Source of the DNA: Micromonospora sediminicola
GTDB lineage: Bacteria; Actinomycetota; Actinomycetes; Mycobacteriales; Micromonosporaceae
Length of the DNA stretch: 64,000 nucleotides
Assembly (NCBI RefSeq): GCF_900089585.1
Contig: NZ_FLRH01000003.1
Coordinates: forward strand, 3,176,501-3,240,500
Direction: 5' to 3'
In this document: positions 6,980 to 15,763 of the stretch, in pieces
Layout of the letters: every line of letters starts with the position of its first letter
Position numbering within the stretch: position 1 is the stretch's first letter
Translations under genes and position numbers: made by a program
Notes under the pieces: model-generated
Told to the model about the DNA's origin: nothing
What the model saw: the letters and a program-made list of their open reading frames with translations, nothing else
Database searches by the model: none

Positions 6980-8387
6980 ACCGGGGCCGGCGGAACCGGT
7001 CGCGCTGGGCGTACGGCACGGTGCAGTCGAAGACCGCCTTCGCGGTCCGCCCATCGGCCGACAGCGAGCGGGAGTAGCCGGTGTGCTGGCTCGGATCCAG
7101 CGGAAAGCCCTCCCGGTCCGGCAGCACCCGCAGGTCCTGGTCGGCCTGGAACCGGGTCACCATCGCCCACCACAGGTCCTGGTCGGACTCGACGTCGACG
7201 TCCTCGTCGACGCAGAGCACCAGCTTGGCCATCCGGAACGCGTCCAGCACCGCCTCCCCGGCGGCCCGGACCGCCGCGTCGTCGGCCGGGTCGCGCTTCG
7301 CCGGCCACTGGAGCACCACCATGAGCTGACCGCCGCCGGCGGTGTGGCAGTGCGCGGCCCGCGCCGGCGTGCCCCGGCGGCGCAGCAGGTCCAGCACCGC
7401 GGCCTCCATCCCGAAGCCGAGCAGCACCGACTGCTCGTGGCCGGGGCCGGAGACGGCCTGCAGGATCGGGCTCTCCCGGGCGGTGATCGCGGTGACCCGG
7501 ATCAGCGGCAGCGACGGGTGCGCCCGGCCCTGGTAGCCGAGGAACTCCGGGGTGGCGACGGCCCCGTGCCGGCTCTCCGGCGCGTGCTCGGCCAGCAGCT
7601 CGCCCTCGATCACGTACTCGGCGTGCGCGACGAACTCGGCGTCCACGGTGGCGCACGGCAGCAGCTCGACCGGCCGGCCGCCCAGCGCCCCGGCGACCGC
7701 CAGTTCGTCGACCTCCGGCGGCACCAGCGAGGTCGGGCAGCAGGAGGAGAGCAGCACCGCCGGGCCCAGTCCGAGATGGATCGCCACCGGCAGCGGGACA
7801 CCCCGGCGCAGGGCGGCCCGGTGGGCCAGTTCGAGATCCCGACCCGGGACCATCCAGATGGTCAGCGTGTCCGGCCCCTGCACGCACATCCGGTGCACGG
7901 ACAGGTTGCGGACGCCGGTGTCCGGGTCGGTGGCGAGCACCGCGCCGAGCGTCAGGTAGGGACCGGCGTCCTCGTCGGTGAGCACCGGCACCGGCAGCGC
8001 GGTGAGGTCCGTCGGCAGGCGCCGGCGGGGCCACCGCGCCGGGTCGGGCGCGGGCACCGGCGGGCGGGGTGCGGCCACCGCGTCGAGCAGCCGGTGCGGC
8101 AGCTCGGTCGGGGTGGCGCCGAGCAGGCCGGCGGCCCGCCGGCGGGTGCCGTAGAGCCCCATCAGCACGGCCCGGGTGGGGCCGTGGTCGGGGCGTACCC
8201 GGTCGAAGAGCACGGCCGGGCCGGGACCGGTGGGCGGGGCGGCGGGCGCGCCGGCCCAGCGGGCGTAGTGCGCCGAGACGCCGTAGCGGGCGGGCAGCTC
8301 CTCGGCCACCCGCACCAGCTCGCCCGGGAGCGGGTCGAGCGTGGCCAGCGCGTGCCGCAGGTCCACCGGCGCGCGCAGCCCGGTCAT
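6924..8387 (-). CDS. UbiD-family prenylated-FMN-dependent decarboxylase
   Basis: The 487 aa are typical for UbiD. Family landmarks: NLSVHRMCVQGPD (prFMN/metal-site Arg region), PVAIHLGLGPAVLLSS, VIEGELLAE, TPEFLGYQG (catalytic acid region) and RVTAITARESPI. UbiD enzymes reversibly decarboxylate aromatic or alpha,beta-unsaturated acids through a cycloadduct with prFMN. It is the last gene of the minus-strand run, starting 4 nt inside the chorismate mutase gene. No UbiX flavin prenyltransferase is encoded nearby, so the cofactor must come from elsewhere in the genome. It plausibly removes a carboxylate from a chorismate-derived intermediate; the actual substrate is unknown. Confidence 0.85.
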   Translation of the reverse strand: MTGLRAPVDLRHALATLDPLPGELVRVAEELPARYGVSAHYARWAGAPAAPPTGPGPAVLFDRVRPDHGPTRAVLMGLYGTRRRAAGLLGATPTELPHRLLDAVAAPRPPVPAPDPARWPRRRLPTDLTALPVPVLTDEDAGPYLTLGAVLATDPDTGVRNLSVHRMCVQGPDTLTIWMVPGRDLELAHRAALRRGVPLPVAIHLGLGPAVLLSSCCPTSLVPPEVDELAVAGALGGRPVELLPCATVDAEFVAHAEYVIEGELLAEHAPESRHGAVATPEFLGYQGRAHPSLPLIRVTAITARESPILQAVSGPGHEQSVLLGFGMEAAVLDLLRRRGTPARAAHCHTAGGGQLMVVLQWPAKRDPADDAAVRAAGEAVLDAFRMAKLVLCVDEDVDVESDQDLWWAMVTRFQADQDLRVLPDREGFPLDPSQHTGYSRSLSADGRTAKAVFDCTVPYAQRDRFRRPRFTEPSRPAPRRPAAPLPR

Positions 8388-8752
8388 CGCCGGTCCGTCG
8401 GGGCCGGGGCGGCCCGCCGGGCCGCCAGCATCTCCAGTTGCATCCGGGTCAGCTCCTCGATCAGCGCGCGGTAGGTGGCCACCGCGACCTCCGGCGGCAT
8501 GCCGTGCCGGTCGGCCAGCTCCCGGACCCGGTCCAGGACCTGCCGGACCCGGTCCGGCGACCGGACCGCCGCCTCGTCCGACTTGTGCACGGTCAACTCC
8601 CGGACCACCCGGGTACGGACCGCCAGCAGCTCGACGATCCGCTGGTCGAGCCGGTCCACGGCGCCCCGCAGCTCGGCGATCCGGGCGGGACCGTCGACGG
8701 CGTCGACCGGCGGCAGGCCGGCCGACGCCCCCGCGTCGTACGGGTCGGTCAC
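8384..8752 (-). CDS. AroQ-type chorismate mutase (or aminodeoxychorismate mutase)
   Basis: A 122-aa all-helical protein of AroQ layout: ELRGAVDRLDQRIVELLAVR (first helix with active-site Args), VHKSD (Lys), SPDRVRQVL and a C-terminal helix ending TRMQLEML with the catalytic Gln. It converts chorismate to prephenate; close relatives in PapB/CmlD-type pathways use 4-amino-4-deoxychorismate instead. The Glu that usually follows the Arg of the central helix appears to be Val here. The GTG start overlaps the cupin stop (GTGA). Its place beside a BacA-type decarboxylase gene set suggests it feeds that enzyme. Confidence 0.8.
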   Translation of the reverse strand: MTDPYDAGASAGLPPVDAVDGPARIAELRGAVDRLDQRIVELLAVRTRVVRELTVHKSDEAAVRSPDRVRQVLDRVRELADRHGMPPEVAVATYRALIEELTRMQLEMLAARRAAPAPTDRR

Positions 8753-9096
8753 GGCTGCGGGACCCGGTCGATCACGAACACGACGGTCGGCTCGTCGTCG
8801 CTGCCCTGCGAGCGGTGCTCCTCGTCGTCCGGGATGACGAAGCCCATGCCGGGGCGGCACGGCACCGAGCGGTCCCGGAAGTGGATGGTGAACTCGCCCT
8901 GCAGCACGTAGCCGGTGTGGCCGCGCAGGCACCAGTGGTGCTCGTCGAAACCGGCCGGCAGCTCCAGCAGCCGCAGCCGCTGCCCCCCGACGTACGCGAT
9001 CTTGACGCGCCCCTGGGCGCCGGGCTTGTCCCACCTCTCCCACTCGGTGGCCGGGAAGTCGATGCCGACCGGCACGGTCGCCTGCTCAGTGGACAT
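8749..9096 (-). CDS. Small single-domain cupin
   Basis: A 115-aa protein forming one cupin barrel. Candidate metal ligands are in motif 1 (DEHHWCLRGHTGYVLQGEF) and motif 2 (PGMGFVIPDDEEHRS). Small cupins act as isomerases, dioxygenases or sensors. In bacilysin synthesis the bi-cupin BacB isomerises the product of BacA; this protein is half that length, so a BacB-like role is an inference from context only. Its start overlaps the end of the flavodoxin-like reductase gene by 11 nt and its stop overlaps the mutase start, so all three are coupled. Confidence 0.75.
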   Translation of the reverse strand: MSTEQATVPVGIDFPATEWERWDKPGAQGRVKIAYVGGQRLRLLELPAGFDEHHWCLRGHTGYVLQGEFTIHFRDRSVPCRPGMGFVIPDDEEHRSQGSDDEPTVVFVIDRVPQP

Positions 9097-9826
9097 TCTC
9101 GGTGTCTCCTCTGTTCGGGACGGATTCGGCGCGGCGCTGCCGCGGCACGCGTTCGTTGCGGTCCCGCCGGGGCAGGACCGGGTCGCCGGTGGACCGCCGG
9201 TGCTGCTGGAGCAGCTGCACCATGTCGACCATCCGGTGCACCATCCGCTCCAGCGCGTCGACGCCCTCGGGGTCGGTCAGCCCGGGCGTGCCGGTGGTGT
9301 TGCGCAGCAGGACGGGGAAGCCGCTGCCCACCAGGATCATGCGGTTGAGCAGCAGGTTGTTGACGATCTGGTTGTGCACCGACGAGTCGCTGTAGCGACG
9401 TCCGGTGACGATGATGCCGCCCACCTTGTCCGCCAGCGGGCGGGTGAAACGCAGGTAGCCGACGCCGGCCCGCTCGATGAAGATCTGCATCAGGTGGGCC
9501 AGGCCGAACCCGTGCACTGGCGCGGCGTAGATCAGCCCGTCGGCGCGGACCATCTGCTCCACCAGCGCCGGGACGTCGTCGTCCAGCTGGCAGGGCAGCG
9601 TACGGCTGTTGCAGTCGCCGCACGGGCTGCACGGCGAGATCCGGTGCTCGCGCAGCCGCACGGTGCGCAGCACCGCGCCGCGCTCGGCGATCAGGCGTCC
9701 GGCGTGCGCGACCGCGAGGTCGGTGTTGCCGCCGGCCCGTTCGGATCCGTTGATGGCCAGGATGGTGGCTGCTTCGCTGGGCAATCGCACCCCCGAGGGC
9801 TCGTCGACCGGGACGCGGCGCCGCAC
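9086..9826 (-). CDS. NAD(P)H-dependent FMN reductase / flavodoxin-like oxidoreductase
   Basis: 246 aa from the first GTG, or 234 from an in-frame GTG at 9790; neither has a clear ribosome site. The flavodoxin-fold start is ILAINGSERAGGNT (FMN phosphate loop). A cysteine cluster CSPCGDC recalls iron-sulfur flavoproteins, and YAAPVHGFGLAHLMQIFIERAG is the family FMN-site segment. The C-terminal 40 residues are basic and probably disordered. Likely supplies reduced flavin or reduces an unsaturated intermediate. It lies between TrpB-like and cupin genes within the minus-strand operon. Confidence 0.8.
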   Translation of the reverse strand: MRRRVPVDEPSGVRLPSEAATILAINGSERAGGNTDLAVAHAGRLIAERGAVLRTVRLREHRISPCSPCGDCNSRTLPCQLDDDVPALVEQMVRADGLIYAAPVHGFGLAHLMQIFIERAGVGYLRFTRPLADKVGGIIVTGRRYSDSSVHNQIVNNLLLNRMILVGSGFPVLLRNTTGTPGLTDPEGVDALERMVHRMVDMVQLLQQHRRSTGDPVLPRRDRNERVPRQRRAESVPNRGDTENVH

Positions 9827-9847
9827 CGCGCCGCGTCCCGGCCGGGT

Positions 9848-11152
9848 TCAGTCCGTCAGCTTTCCGGCGAAGTAGTCGATGTAGGCCTGCATGTCGAAGT
9901 GGCCGTGACCGGACAGCGAGAACAGGATCGCCTTCTCCTCGCCGGTCTCCCGGCAGCGCAGCGCCTCGTCGACCGCCACCCGGACGGCGTGGCTGGACTC
10001 CGGCGCCGGCACGATCCCCTCGCTGCGGGCGAACCGCACGCCCGCCTCGAAGCAGGCCGTCTGCGGCACCGCCCGCGCCTCGATCAGGTCCACCTCGCGC
10101 AGCGCGCTCACGATCGGCGCCATGCCGTGGTAGCGCAGCCCACCCGCGTGGATGGCCGGCGGCCGGAAGTCGTGGCCCAGCGTGTGCATCTTGGCCAGCG
10201 GGGTGAGCCCGGCGGTGTCGCCGAAGTCGTAGTCGTAGCTGCCCTCGGTCAACGACGGGCAGGAGGACGGCTCGGCGGCCAGGAAGCGGACCGTCCGCCC
10301 GCCCTCGAACTGCCGGCGCAGGAACGGCAGCGCCAGCCCGGCGAAGTTGGAGCCGCCGCCGGCCGCGCCGACCACCACGTCCGGGTAGTCGTCGGCCAGT
10401 TCGAGCTGGAGCAACGCCTCCTGGCCGATGATCGTCTGGTGCATCAGCACCAGGTTGAGCACCGAGCCGAGCGCGTAGCGGGCCGAGCCGCCGCTGACCA
10501 TCGCCGCCTCCACCGCCTCGGAGATGGCCAGGCCGAGGCTGCCGGTGGCGTCCGGGTCGGCGGCGAGCACGGCCCGGCCGGCCTCGGTGCGGTCGCTCGG
10601 GCTGGCGGTGACCGTGGCGCCGAACGTCTCCATCAGGCCCCGCCGGTAGGGCTTCTGGTCATAGCTGACCCGGACCATGAAGACATCGCACTCCAGGTCG
10701 AAGTAGGCGCACGCCATCGACAGCGAGCTGCCCCACTGGCCCGCGCCGGTCTCCGTGGTCAGCCGCCGCACGCCGTCGAGCTTGCTGTAGTACGCCTGCG
10801 GCACGGCGGTGTTCGGCTTGTGGCTGCCGGCCGGGCTGACGCCCTCGTACTTGAAGTAGATCCGGGCCGGCGTGTCCAGGTCGCGCTCCAGTCGGCGGGC
10901 GCGGATCAGCGGGCTGGGCCGCCACTGCCGGTAGATGTCGAGCACCGGGCCGGGGATGTCCACGTCCCGGTCGGTGGCGAACTCCTGGGCGATCAGCTCG
11001 GAGGCGAACAGCGGTGCGAGGTCGGCCGGGGTGATCGGCTCCCGGGTGCCGGGATGCAGCATCGGGGGCAGTCCCTTGGGCAGGTCCGGGACCACGTTGT
11101 ACCAGGTCGTGGGGATGTTGCTCTCGGGGAGGACGAACTTCGTCGTGGTCAT
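9848..11152 (-). CDS. TrpB-like PLP enzyme (TrpB2 type), without TrpA
   Basis: 434 aa, the length of the long TrpB2 class rather than canonical TrpB. Visible features are the PLP Lys in [26 protein letters not shown], the phosphate-binding loop GAAGGGSNF, and SGHGHFD near the end. No trpA, trpC, trpD or trpF lies nearby, so this is not a tryptophan operon. TrpB2 enzymes perform beta-replacement or beta-elimination on Ser, Thr or O-phosphoserine. In this setting it could build or modify an amino-acid side chain. ATG start, 28 nt after the MFS gene. Confidence 0.85.
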   Translation of the reverse strand: MTTTKFVLPESNIPTTWYNVVPDLPKGLPPMLHPGTREPITPADLAPLFASELIAQEFATDRDVDIPGPVLDIYRQWRPSPLIRARRLERDLDTPARIYFKYEGVSPAGSHKPNTAVPQAYYSKLDGVRRLTTETGAGQWGSSLSMACAYFDLECDVFMVRVSYDQKPYRRGLMETFGATVTASPSDRTEAGRAVLAADPDATGSLGLAISEAVEAAMVSGGSARYALGSVLNLVLMHQTIIGQEALLQLELADDYPDVVVGAAGGGSNFAGLALPFLRRQFEGGRTVRFLAAEPSSCPSLTEGSYDYDFGDTAGLTPLAKMHTLGHDFRPPAIHAGGLRYHGMAPIVSALREVDLIEARAVPQTACFEAGVRFARSEGIVPAPESSHAVRVAVDEALRCRETGEEKAILFSLSGHGHFDMQAYIDYFAGKLTD

Positions 11153-11180
11153 GGCCTCTTCCGGTGAGGGGTCGGGTGGA

Positions 11181-12404
11181 TCACGGACGGGCGGTGGCCG
11201 GCGCGGCGGGTTCCGGCACGGGCCGGGCCTGGGGCCGCACCCGCAGCACTGCGAACGCGACCACGCCGACCACCGGGGTCAGCAGGAGCAGGAGCAGGAC
11301 CGGGCGGTGCCCGCCGGCCTGCCAGACGAAGCCCAGCCCCATCGGCACCACGAGCCGGGCGGAGCTGAGCACGAAGCCGTTGAGCGCCATGAACCCGCTG
11401 ACGCGGCGGGGCTCCACGTGATCGGCGATGTAGGTGGGCACCACCACCGACGCGATGATCTCGCCGAGCGTCCAGACCACAGTGGACAGCAGCACGGCCG
11501 GTAGCGAGAACGCGAACACCAGCACCGCCATCCCCGCCGACCACAGCAGGCCGGCGACGATCAGCAGCGTCCGCGTCGGGTACGCCTTGATCCGCTTCTC
11601 GATCAGCAGGCCGGCGCCCACCACGACCACGCTGTTGACGGTGTAGACCGCGCCGACCACCGCCACCGACGACGCCAGCACCTCGGTGACCGCGAGCGGC
11701 AGCGTGTACTCCAGGCCGATCAGCGGCGCGACGTAGCAGAACGACACCACCACCAGCACCGCCACGTCCAGGTCCCGCCGCAGCTCGGCCCGCCGCGCGC
11801 CGGTCGGCGCGGGCACCGTCGCCGCGTCCCGACCGGTGTCGGCCGGCACGAACAGCCGGATGGTGAGCGCGGCGAGCAGCCCGAGCGCGATGTTGCCGGC
11901 GAACATCAGCCCGTACGAGTAGGCCGCGGCCAGGCCGCCCAGCAGCGGCCCGACGCCCATGCCGAGGTTGTTGGCGATGTAGCTGACGGTGTAGGCGAAC
12001 GGCCGCTGCTCCGGCTCGGCGAGGTCGGCGATCAGCGTGTTGGCCGCCGGCGCGAACATGCCCATCCCGACCAGCGCCACGAACAGCAGCGCCGCGTACG
12101 TCCACGGCGGACCGTCCAGCACCGCCAGGCCGAGGTAGCCGACCGCGTTGAGCAGCAGACTGGACACCAGCGCGGCGCGCCGGCCGGCGCGGGCGCAGAC
12201 CGGGCCGCTGAGCAGGCTTCCGGCGAGCAGGCCGGTGCTGCCCACCGAGATCAGCACCCCGGCCTCGCCGGTGCTCAGCTCCCGGCTGCGCACCAGGTAG
12301 ACCGCGAGCAGCGGAAAGACGAACATGCCGGCGCGATTGATGAACGAGGCCAGCACCAGCATCCGCAGCGGGCGCGGCAGGGCGCGGAACCGGCTCAGCC
12401 ACAT
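11181..12404 (-). CDS. MFS transporter (BacE-like position)
   Basis: A 407-aa protein with about 12 helices and the MFS loop [13 protein letters not shown] between helices 2 and 3. ATG at 12404 overlaps the ATP-grasp stop by 10 nt and fits the first helix, so it is preferred over a longer reading that would add a charged, low-complexity N-terminus. Because it is coupled to the ligase gene it is the likely exporter of the cluster product, the position held by BacE in bacilysin operons. Substrate inferred from context only. Confidence 0.85.
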   Translation of the reverse strand: MWLSRFRALPRPLRMLVLASFINRAGMFVFPLLAVYLVRSRELSTGEAGVLISVGSTGLLAGSLLSGPVCARAGRRAALVSSLLLNAVGYLGLAVLDGPPWTYAALLFVALVGMGMFAPAANTLIADLAEPEQRPFAYTVSYIANNLGMGVGPLLGGLAAAYSYGLMFAGNIALGLLAALTIRLFVPADTGRDAATVPAPTGARRAELRRDLDVAVLVVVSFCYVAPLIGLEYTLPLAVTEVLASSVAVVGAVYTVNSVVVVGAGLLIEKRIKAYPTRTLLIVAGLLWSAGMAVLVFAFSLPAVLLSTVVWTLGEIIASVVVPTYIADHVEPRRVSGFMALNGFVLSSARLVVPMGLGFVWQAGGHRPVLLLLLLTPVVGVVAFAVLRVRPQARPVPEPAAPATARP

Positions 12405-13630
12405 GACGGCTCCCCGGCCGGCTCGGTGCGCACGACGAAGGCGTCCCGGATGGTCTTGAACCGGGCCCGCACGTCGTCGAAGTCCCGGCCCTCGCAGACG
12501 TACCAGCCCAGGACGTCGTTGGAGGCGGTCGGCGGGGCGAGCACGTCGCCAACGCTCTTCCACACGTCCGCGTCGAGCACCGAGTCCAGCGCCCGCAGCT
12601 CCTCGGCGGAGGTGATCGCGGTGATCCGGCCGTACCGGTCGGAGCAGAGATATTCAGTGCCGGTCTCCGGGCCCAGCACGGTGGCCGGCACGTGCGTCGG
12701 GTCCAGTTCCAGCCGGCACCACTCGCCGGCCAGGTTGATGCCGCGCCCGGCCTCGATCGCCGGGACGATCGAGCCACCGCCGGCCCGGGCGGCCGCCTCG
12801 CCGAAGACCACCTCGCCGTCGTCGCGGAGGAAGAACTCGACGTGCGCGACGCCGGTGCGCATGCCGAAGCCGCGCAGGATCTCCGCGTTGGCGGCCAGGA
12901 TGCGCCGCTCGGGCGGGGTGAGGTCGTGCTTGCGGGAGACGGTGCCGCCCGGCTCGTCGCGGAACTCCAGCACCGAGTAGGTGTAGCGGGACAGCTGCGC
13001 GAAGACCACCTCGCCGTCGCGCAGCAGCGAGTCGACGTGGAACTCCGCGCCGCGCACGTACTCCTCCACCCGGTAGTCGTGCCGCGCGTCGGCGACCAGC
13101 GGCCAGACCCGGGCCAGGTCGTCGGCCGAGTCGACCCGGTGGGTGTCGCCGCAGGCCCAGCCCGCGTACGGCTTGACCACCACGGGCCAGCCCACCTCGG
13201 CGGCGAACTCGGCGACCGCCCTGACGGTGTCGGGCCGACAGGACCGGGCCACCGGCACGCCCAGCTCGGTGGCGCGGCGGTGCATCACGTTCTTGTCCCG
13301 GAACGTCAGCGCCTGCTCCGGGTCCAGGCCCGGAATGCCGTGGTCGCGCCGGCACCGCGCCGCGGTGAGCACGTCGCCCTCGAACAGCGGGAAGATCCGC
13401 TCGACCGGACGCTCGGCCACGATCCCCGCGACCGCCGCGCGGACGGCCTCCGGGTCGTCCAGGTCGGCCCGGTGACAGGGCAGGCCGGCGGCCTCCGGGG
13501 CCGGCTGGTCGGCCGGCAGCAGCACCAGCGTGTCCACGCCCAGGTCGGCGGCGGCGGCGACCACGGCGCGGAACTGGGCGAGGTAGCGCCCGGCGGCGGG
13601 CCGGTAGACGACCAGGATCGCCCGGTTCAC
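12395..13630 (-). CDS. ATP-grasp ligase (candidate amino-acid/amide ligase)
   Basis: A 411-aa protein with an N-terminal Rossmann-like region, then an ATP-grasp domain: central domain WPVVVKPYAGWACGDTH, hinge RVEEYVRGAEFHVDS, and Mg2+/ATP residues in GVAHVEFFLRDDGEVVFGEAAARAGGG. BacD-type members join L-amino acids through acyl-phosphates without carrier proteins. With no NRPS present this is the best candidate for making a peptide or amide bond in the product. GTG start overlaps the B3/B4 gene by 4 nt, and the 3' end overlaps the exporter. Confidence 0.85.
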   Translation of the reverse strand: MNRAILVVYRPAAGRYLAQFRAVVAAAADLGVDTLVLLPADQPAPEAAGLPCHRADLDDPEAVRAAVAGIVAERPVERIFPLFEGDVLTAARCRRDHGIPGLDPEQALTFRDKNVMHRRATELGVPVARSCRPDTVRAVAEFAAEVGWPVVVKPYAGWACGDTHRVDSADDLARVWPLVADARHDYRVEEYVRGAEFHVDSLLRDGEVVFAQLSRYTYSVLEFRDEPGGTVSRKHDLTPPERRILAANAEILRGFGMRTGVAHVEFFLRDDGEVVFGEAAARAGGGSIVPAIEAGRGINLAGEWCRLELDPTHVPATVLGPETGTEYLCSDRYGRITAITSAEELRALDSVLDADVWKSVGDVLAPPTASNDVLGWYVCEGRDFDDVRARFKTIRDAFVVRTEPAGEPSCG

Positions 13631-14421
13631 GACCGGCTCCCCGTGGTGCCGCCGGCCGGGCTGAGCGGGGCGTCGAGGACGAACACCGCGTCCCGGCCGT
13701 CCCGGTCCAGCACCGCCCGGGGCCGGGGCGAGCCGGTCAGCTCGCCGAGCGCGTCGTCCAGGCGGGCCAGCGCCGCCTCCACCTCCGCCCGACCGCCCGG
13801 GTGGGCCGCCTCGACGGTGAGCAGCAGCCGGCGGCGGCCCAGGTCGGTGCGGACCAGGTGGCCCTGGCGCCAGTTCCAGCGCCGGGAGTGCGCCCGTCCG
13901 TCCCCGTCGGCGTAGACGATCTCACCCGGCTCGGGTCGCTCCGGCGCGTCCGGCGCGCCCAGCGGCAGGTAGGTCTCGGCGCCGTCGGCCGGCCGGACGA
14001 CCAGCTCGGCGATGCCGTCGACCGCGCACGAGGCCACCGGCAGCGCGGTGTCCAGCGAGACCGCGTTGCAGAGGTCGACGAGCGCGTTGATCCGGGGCAG
14101 CCGGTCGCCCCGGGCCACCCGGCGGGCGATCGACTCGGCGGCGCACGGGAACCGGTTCGGGTTCACCCCCACCGCCCGGTACGCGGCCCGCCACGCGGCG
14201 ACGCCCGGCAGCTCCGCCACCCCGGCCTTGTCCAGGTCGGCCCGGTGCAGCGCGTCCTCGGCGGCGGCCAGCAGCGCCGCCACGGCCGGGGAGGCCGGCC
14301 CGACCTCGACCGCCGGCACGGCGATCAGGCCGAGGACGTAGTCCGGCACGCTGCTCAGCACCCGGTCGTCGATGCGGACGGCCAACCGGTCGGCGCCGTC
14401 GTCGAGCTGGGTCATCGTCAT
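13627..14421 (-). CDS. Solo B3/B4 domain protein (PheRS beta editing-domain homologue)
   Basis: A 264-aa protein matching the stand-alone B3/4 family (COG3382-like): AAWRAAYRAVGVNPNRFPCA, SIARRVARGDRLPRINALVD, NAVSLDTALPVAS and a C-terminal YADGDGRAHSRRWNWRQG. In phenylalanyl-tRNA synthetase this module hydrolyses mischarged Tyr-tRNA(Phe). Solo copies are widespread and mostly uncharacterised. First gene after a 100-bp gap and coupled to the ATP-grasp ligase. A trans-editing role protecting the producer from its own Phe/Tyr-like amino acid is inferred, not shown. Confidence 0.8.
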   Translation of the reverse strand: MTMTQLDDGADRLAVRIDDRVLSSVPDYVLGLIAVPAVEVGPASPAVAALLAAAEDALHRADLDKAGVAELPGVAAWRAAYRAVGVNPNRFPCAAESIARRVARGDRLPRINALVDLCNAVSLDTALPVASCAVDGIAELVVRPADGAETYLPLGAPDAPERPEPGEIVYADGDGRAHSRRWNWRQGHLVRTDLGRRRLLLTVEAAHPGGRAEVEAALARLDDALGELTGSPRPRAVLDRDGRDAVFVLDAPLSPAGGTTGSRS

Positions 14422-14521
14422 CCTCGTCGGTTCGGTTCACACGGTCGCCCCGACCGTACGGAGCGGAACAGCCACCGGTTGTGGCCAATCCCGGCGGATC
14501 CGGTGAGGCCAATCGGGGCGC
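14422..14521 (-). promoter_or_regulatory. Intergenic gap with GGCCAATC direct repeats; possible second operon promoter
   Basis: This 100-bp gap splits an otherwise tightly packed minus-strand run. GGCCAATC occurs at 14483-14490 and again at 14508-14515 in the same orientation (25-bp period), within longer partly similar sequence (GTGGCCAATCCCGGC and GTGAGGCCAATCGGGGC). MocR-family regulators typically bind direct repeats, so this is a candidate operator upstream of the B3/B4-ligase-exporter block. Confidence 0.45.
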
Positions 14522-15763
14522 TCACCGGCGCACGGCGGCCCTCGGCGCGGGCCGGCCCGGCTCACGTCCGGTTCCCCCCTGATCGGGCGGTTCCCGGTCG
14601 TCCCCGGCGCGGCTCGGACGCGCGCCGAGCAGCGCGGCGCCCAGCGCCAGCACGCACAGCGCCGCACCGACCGGACCGAGCAGGTCGACGGCGTGCTCGC
14701 CGCCGTGCCGCAGCACCCGGTTGCCGAGGAAGCCGCCCAGCGCGATGCCGAGGAACGTGGCCGACGAGTTGAGTGACAGCAGCAGCGGCCCGGAGCCCGG
14801 CGCGACCGTGAAGAGCCGGTGCTGCTGGGCCGGCTGGGTCGCCATCGCGGTGAGCCCCCACGCCGCCATGGCCAGCGTGGCCGGCAGCAGCGCCTGCCGG
14901 GTCAGCGGCAGCGTGGCCAGCACCAGCGCCAGCCCGGCCACCGAGGCCAGCAGGACCGGCCGGGCGCCCCACCGGTCGGTGGCCCGACCGCCGAGCACCG
15001 TGCCGACGACCCCCGGCACGCCGAAGACCAGCAGCAGCACCGCCAGCAGTGTCCCGTCGCCGTCGGTGGCCGGGGCGAGCAGCGCTCCGACGTAGGTCAG
15101 CGCCAGGTAGCCCCCGGTCATGAACAGCGCGGTGGTGAGCACCGCCGCGCCGACCCGGCCCTGGCGCAACGGCGCGAGCCGGGCGGCCAGCCCGGGGCCG
15201 GCCGGCAGCCGCATCGCCGGCAGCCCGACCGACACCGCCGCCGCGCAGCCGGCGCCGAGCGCGGCGAGCAGCCAGAACGTGGCCTGCCAGCGCAGGTCGG
15301 CGGCGAGCCAGGTGCCGAACGGCACGCCCGCCACGGTGGCCGCGGACAGACCGCCGAGCACCACCGCCATGGCCCGGCCACGCCGCTCCGGCGCGGCCAG
15401 CGCGGCGGCCGAGGCGGACGCGGCGGGCACGTACAGCGCCGCGCTCACCGCGGTCAGCACCCGCGCGCCGAGCAGCAGCGGCAGGTCCGGGGCGAGCGCC
15501 GACGCGACGTTGCCCACTGTGAACCCGGCCAGCGAGAGCAGCAGCACGGTACGGCGCTCCCAGCGGCCGGTGACCGCGCCGAGCACCGGCGCGGCGACCG
15601 CGTACGCCAGCGCGAAGACGGTGCTCACCCAGCCGGCCGAGGCGACGCTGACGTCGAGGTCCCGGGCCACCTCGGGCAGCACCCCGGCGACCACGAACGT
15701 GTCCGTGCCGATGGCGAACGCGCCGACCGCCAGCAGCGGGACCACCGGGACGACCCGCCGCAT
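14522..15763 (-). CDS. MFS transporter, DHA1 family
   Basis: A 413-aa, 12-helix transporter. The N-terminal motif GTDTFVVAGVLPEVARDLDVS is typical of AraJ/chloramphenicol-type DHA1 exporters, and the helix 2-3 loop is GAVTGRWERRTVL. The last ~35 residues are a charged, disordered tail. ATG shares one base with the amidohydrolase stop (TGATG). It is the second exporter candidate in the cluster and could provide resistance. Confidence 0.85.
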   Translation of the reverse strand: MRRVVPVVPLLAVGAFAIGTDTFVVAGVLPEVARDLDVSVASAGWVSTVFALAYAVAAPVLGAVTGRWERRTVLLLSLAGFTVGNVASALAPDLPLLLGARVLTAVSAALYVPAASASAAALAAPERRGRAMAVVLGGLSAATVAGVPFGTWLAADLRWQATFWLLAALGAGCAAAVSVGLPAMRLPAGPGLAARLAPLRQGRVGAAVLTTALFMTGGYLALTYVGALLAPATDGDGTLLAVLLLVFGVPGVVGTVLGGRATDRWGARPVLLASVAGLALVLATLPLTRQALLPATLAMAAWGLTAMATQPAQQHRLFTVAPGSGPLLLSLNSSATFLGIALGGFLGNRVLRHGGEHAVDLLGPVGAALCVLALGAALLGARPSRAGDDREPPDQGGTGREPGRPAPRAAVRR

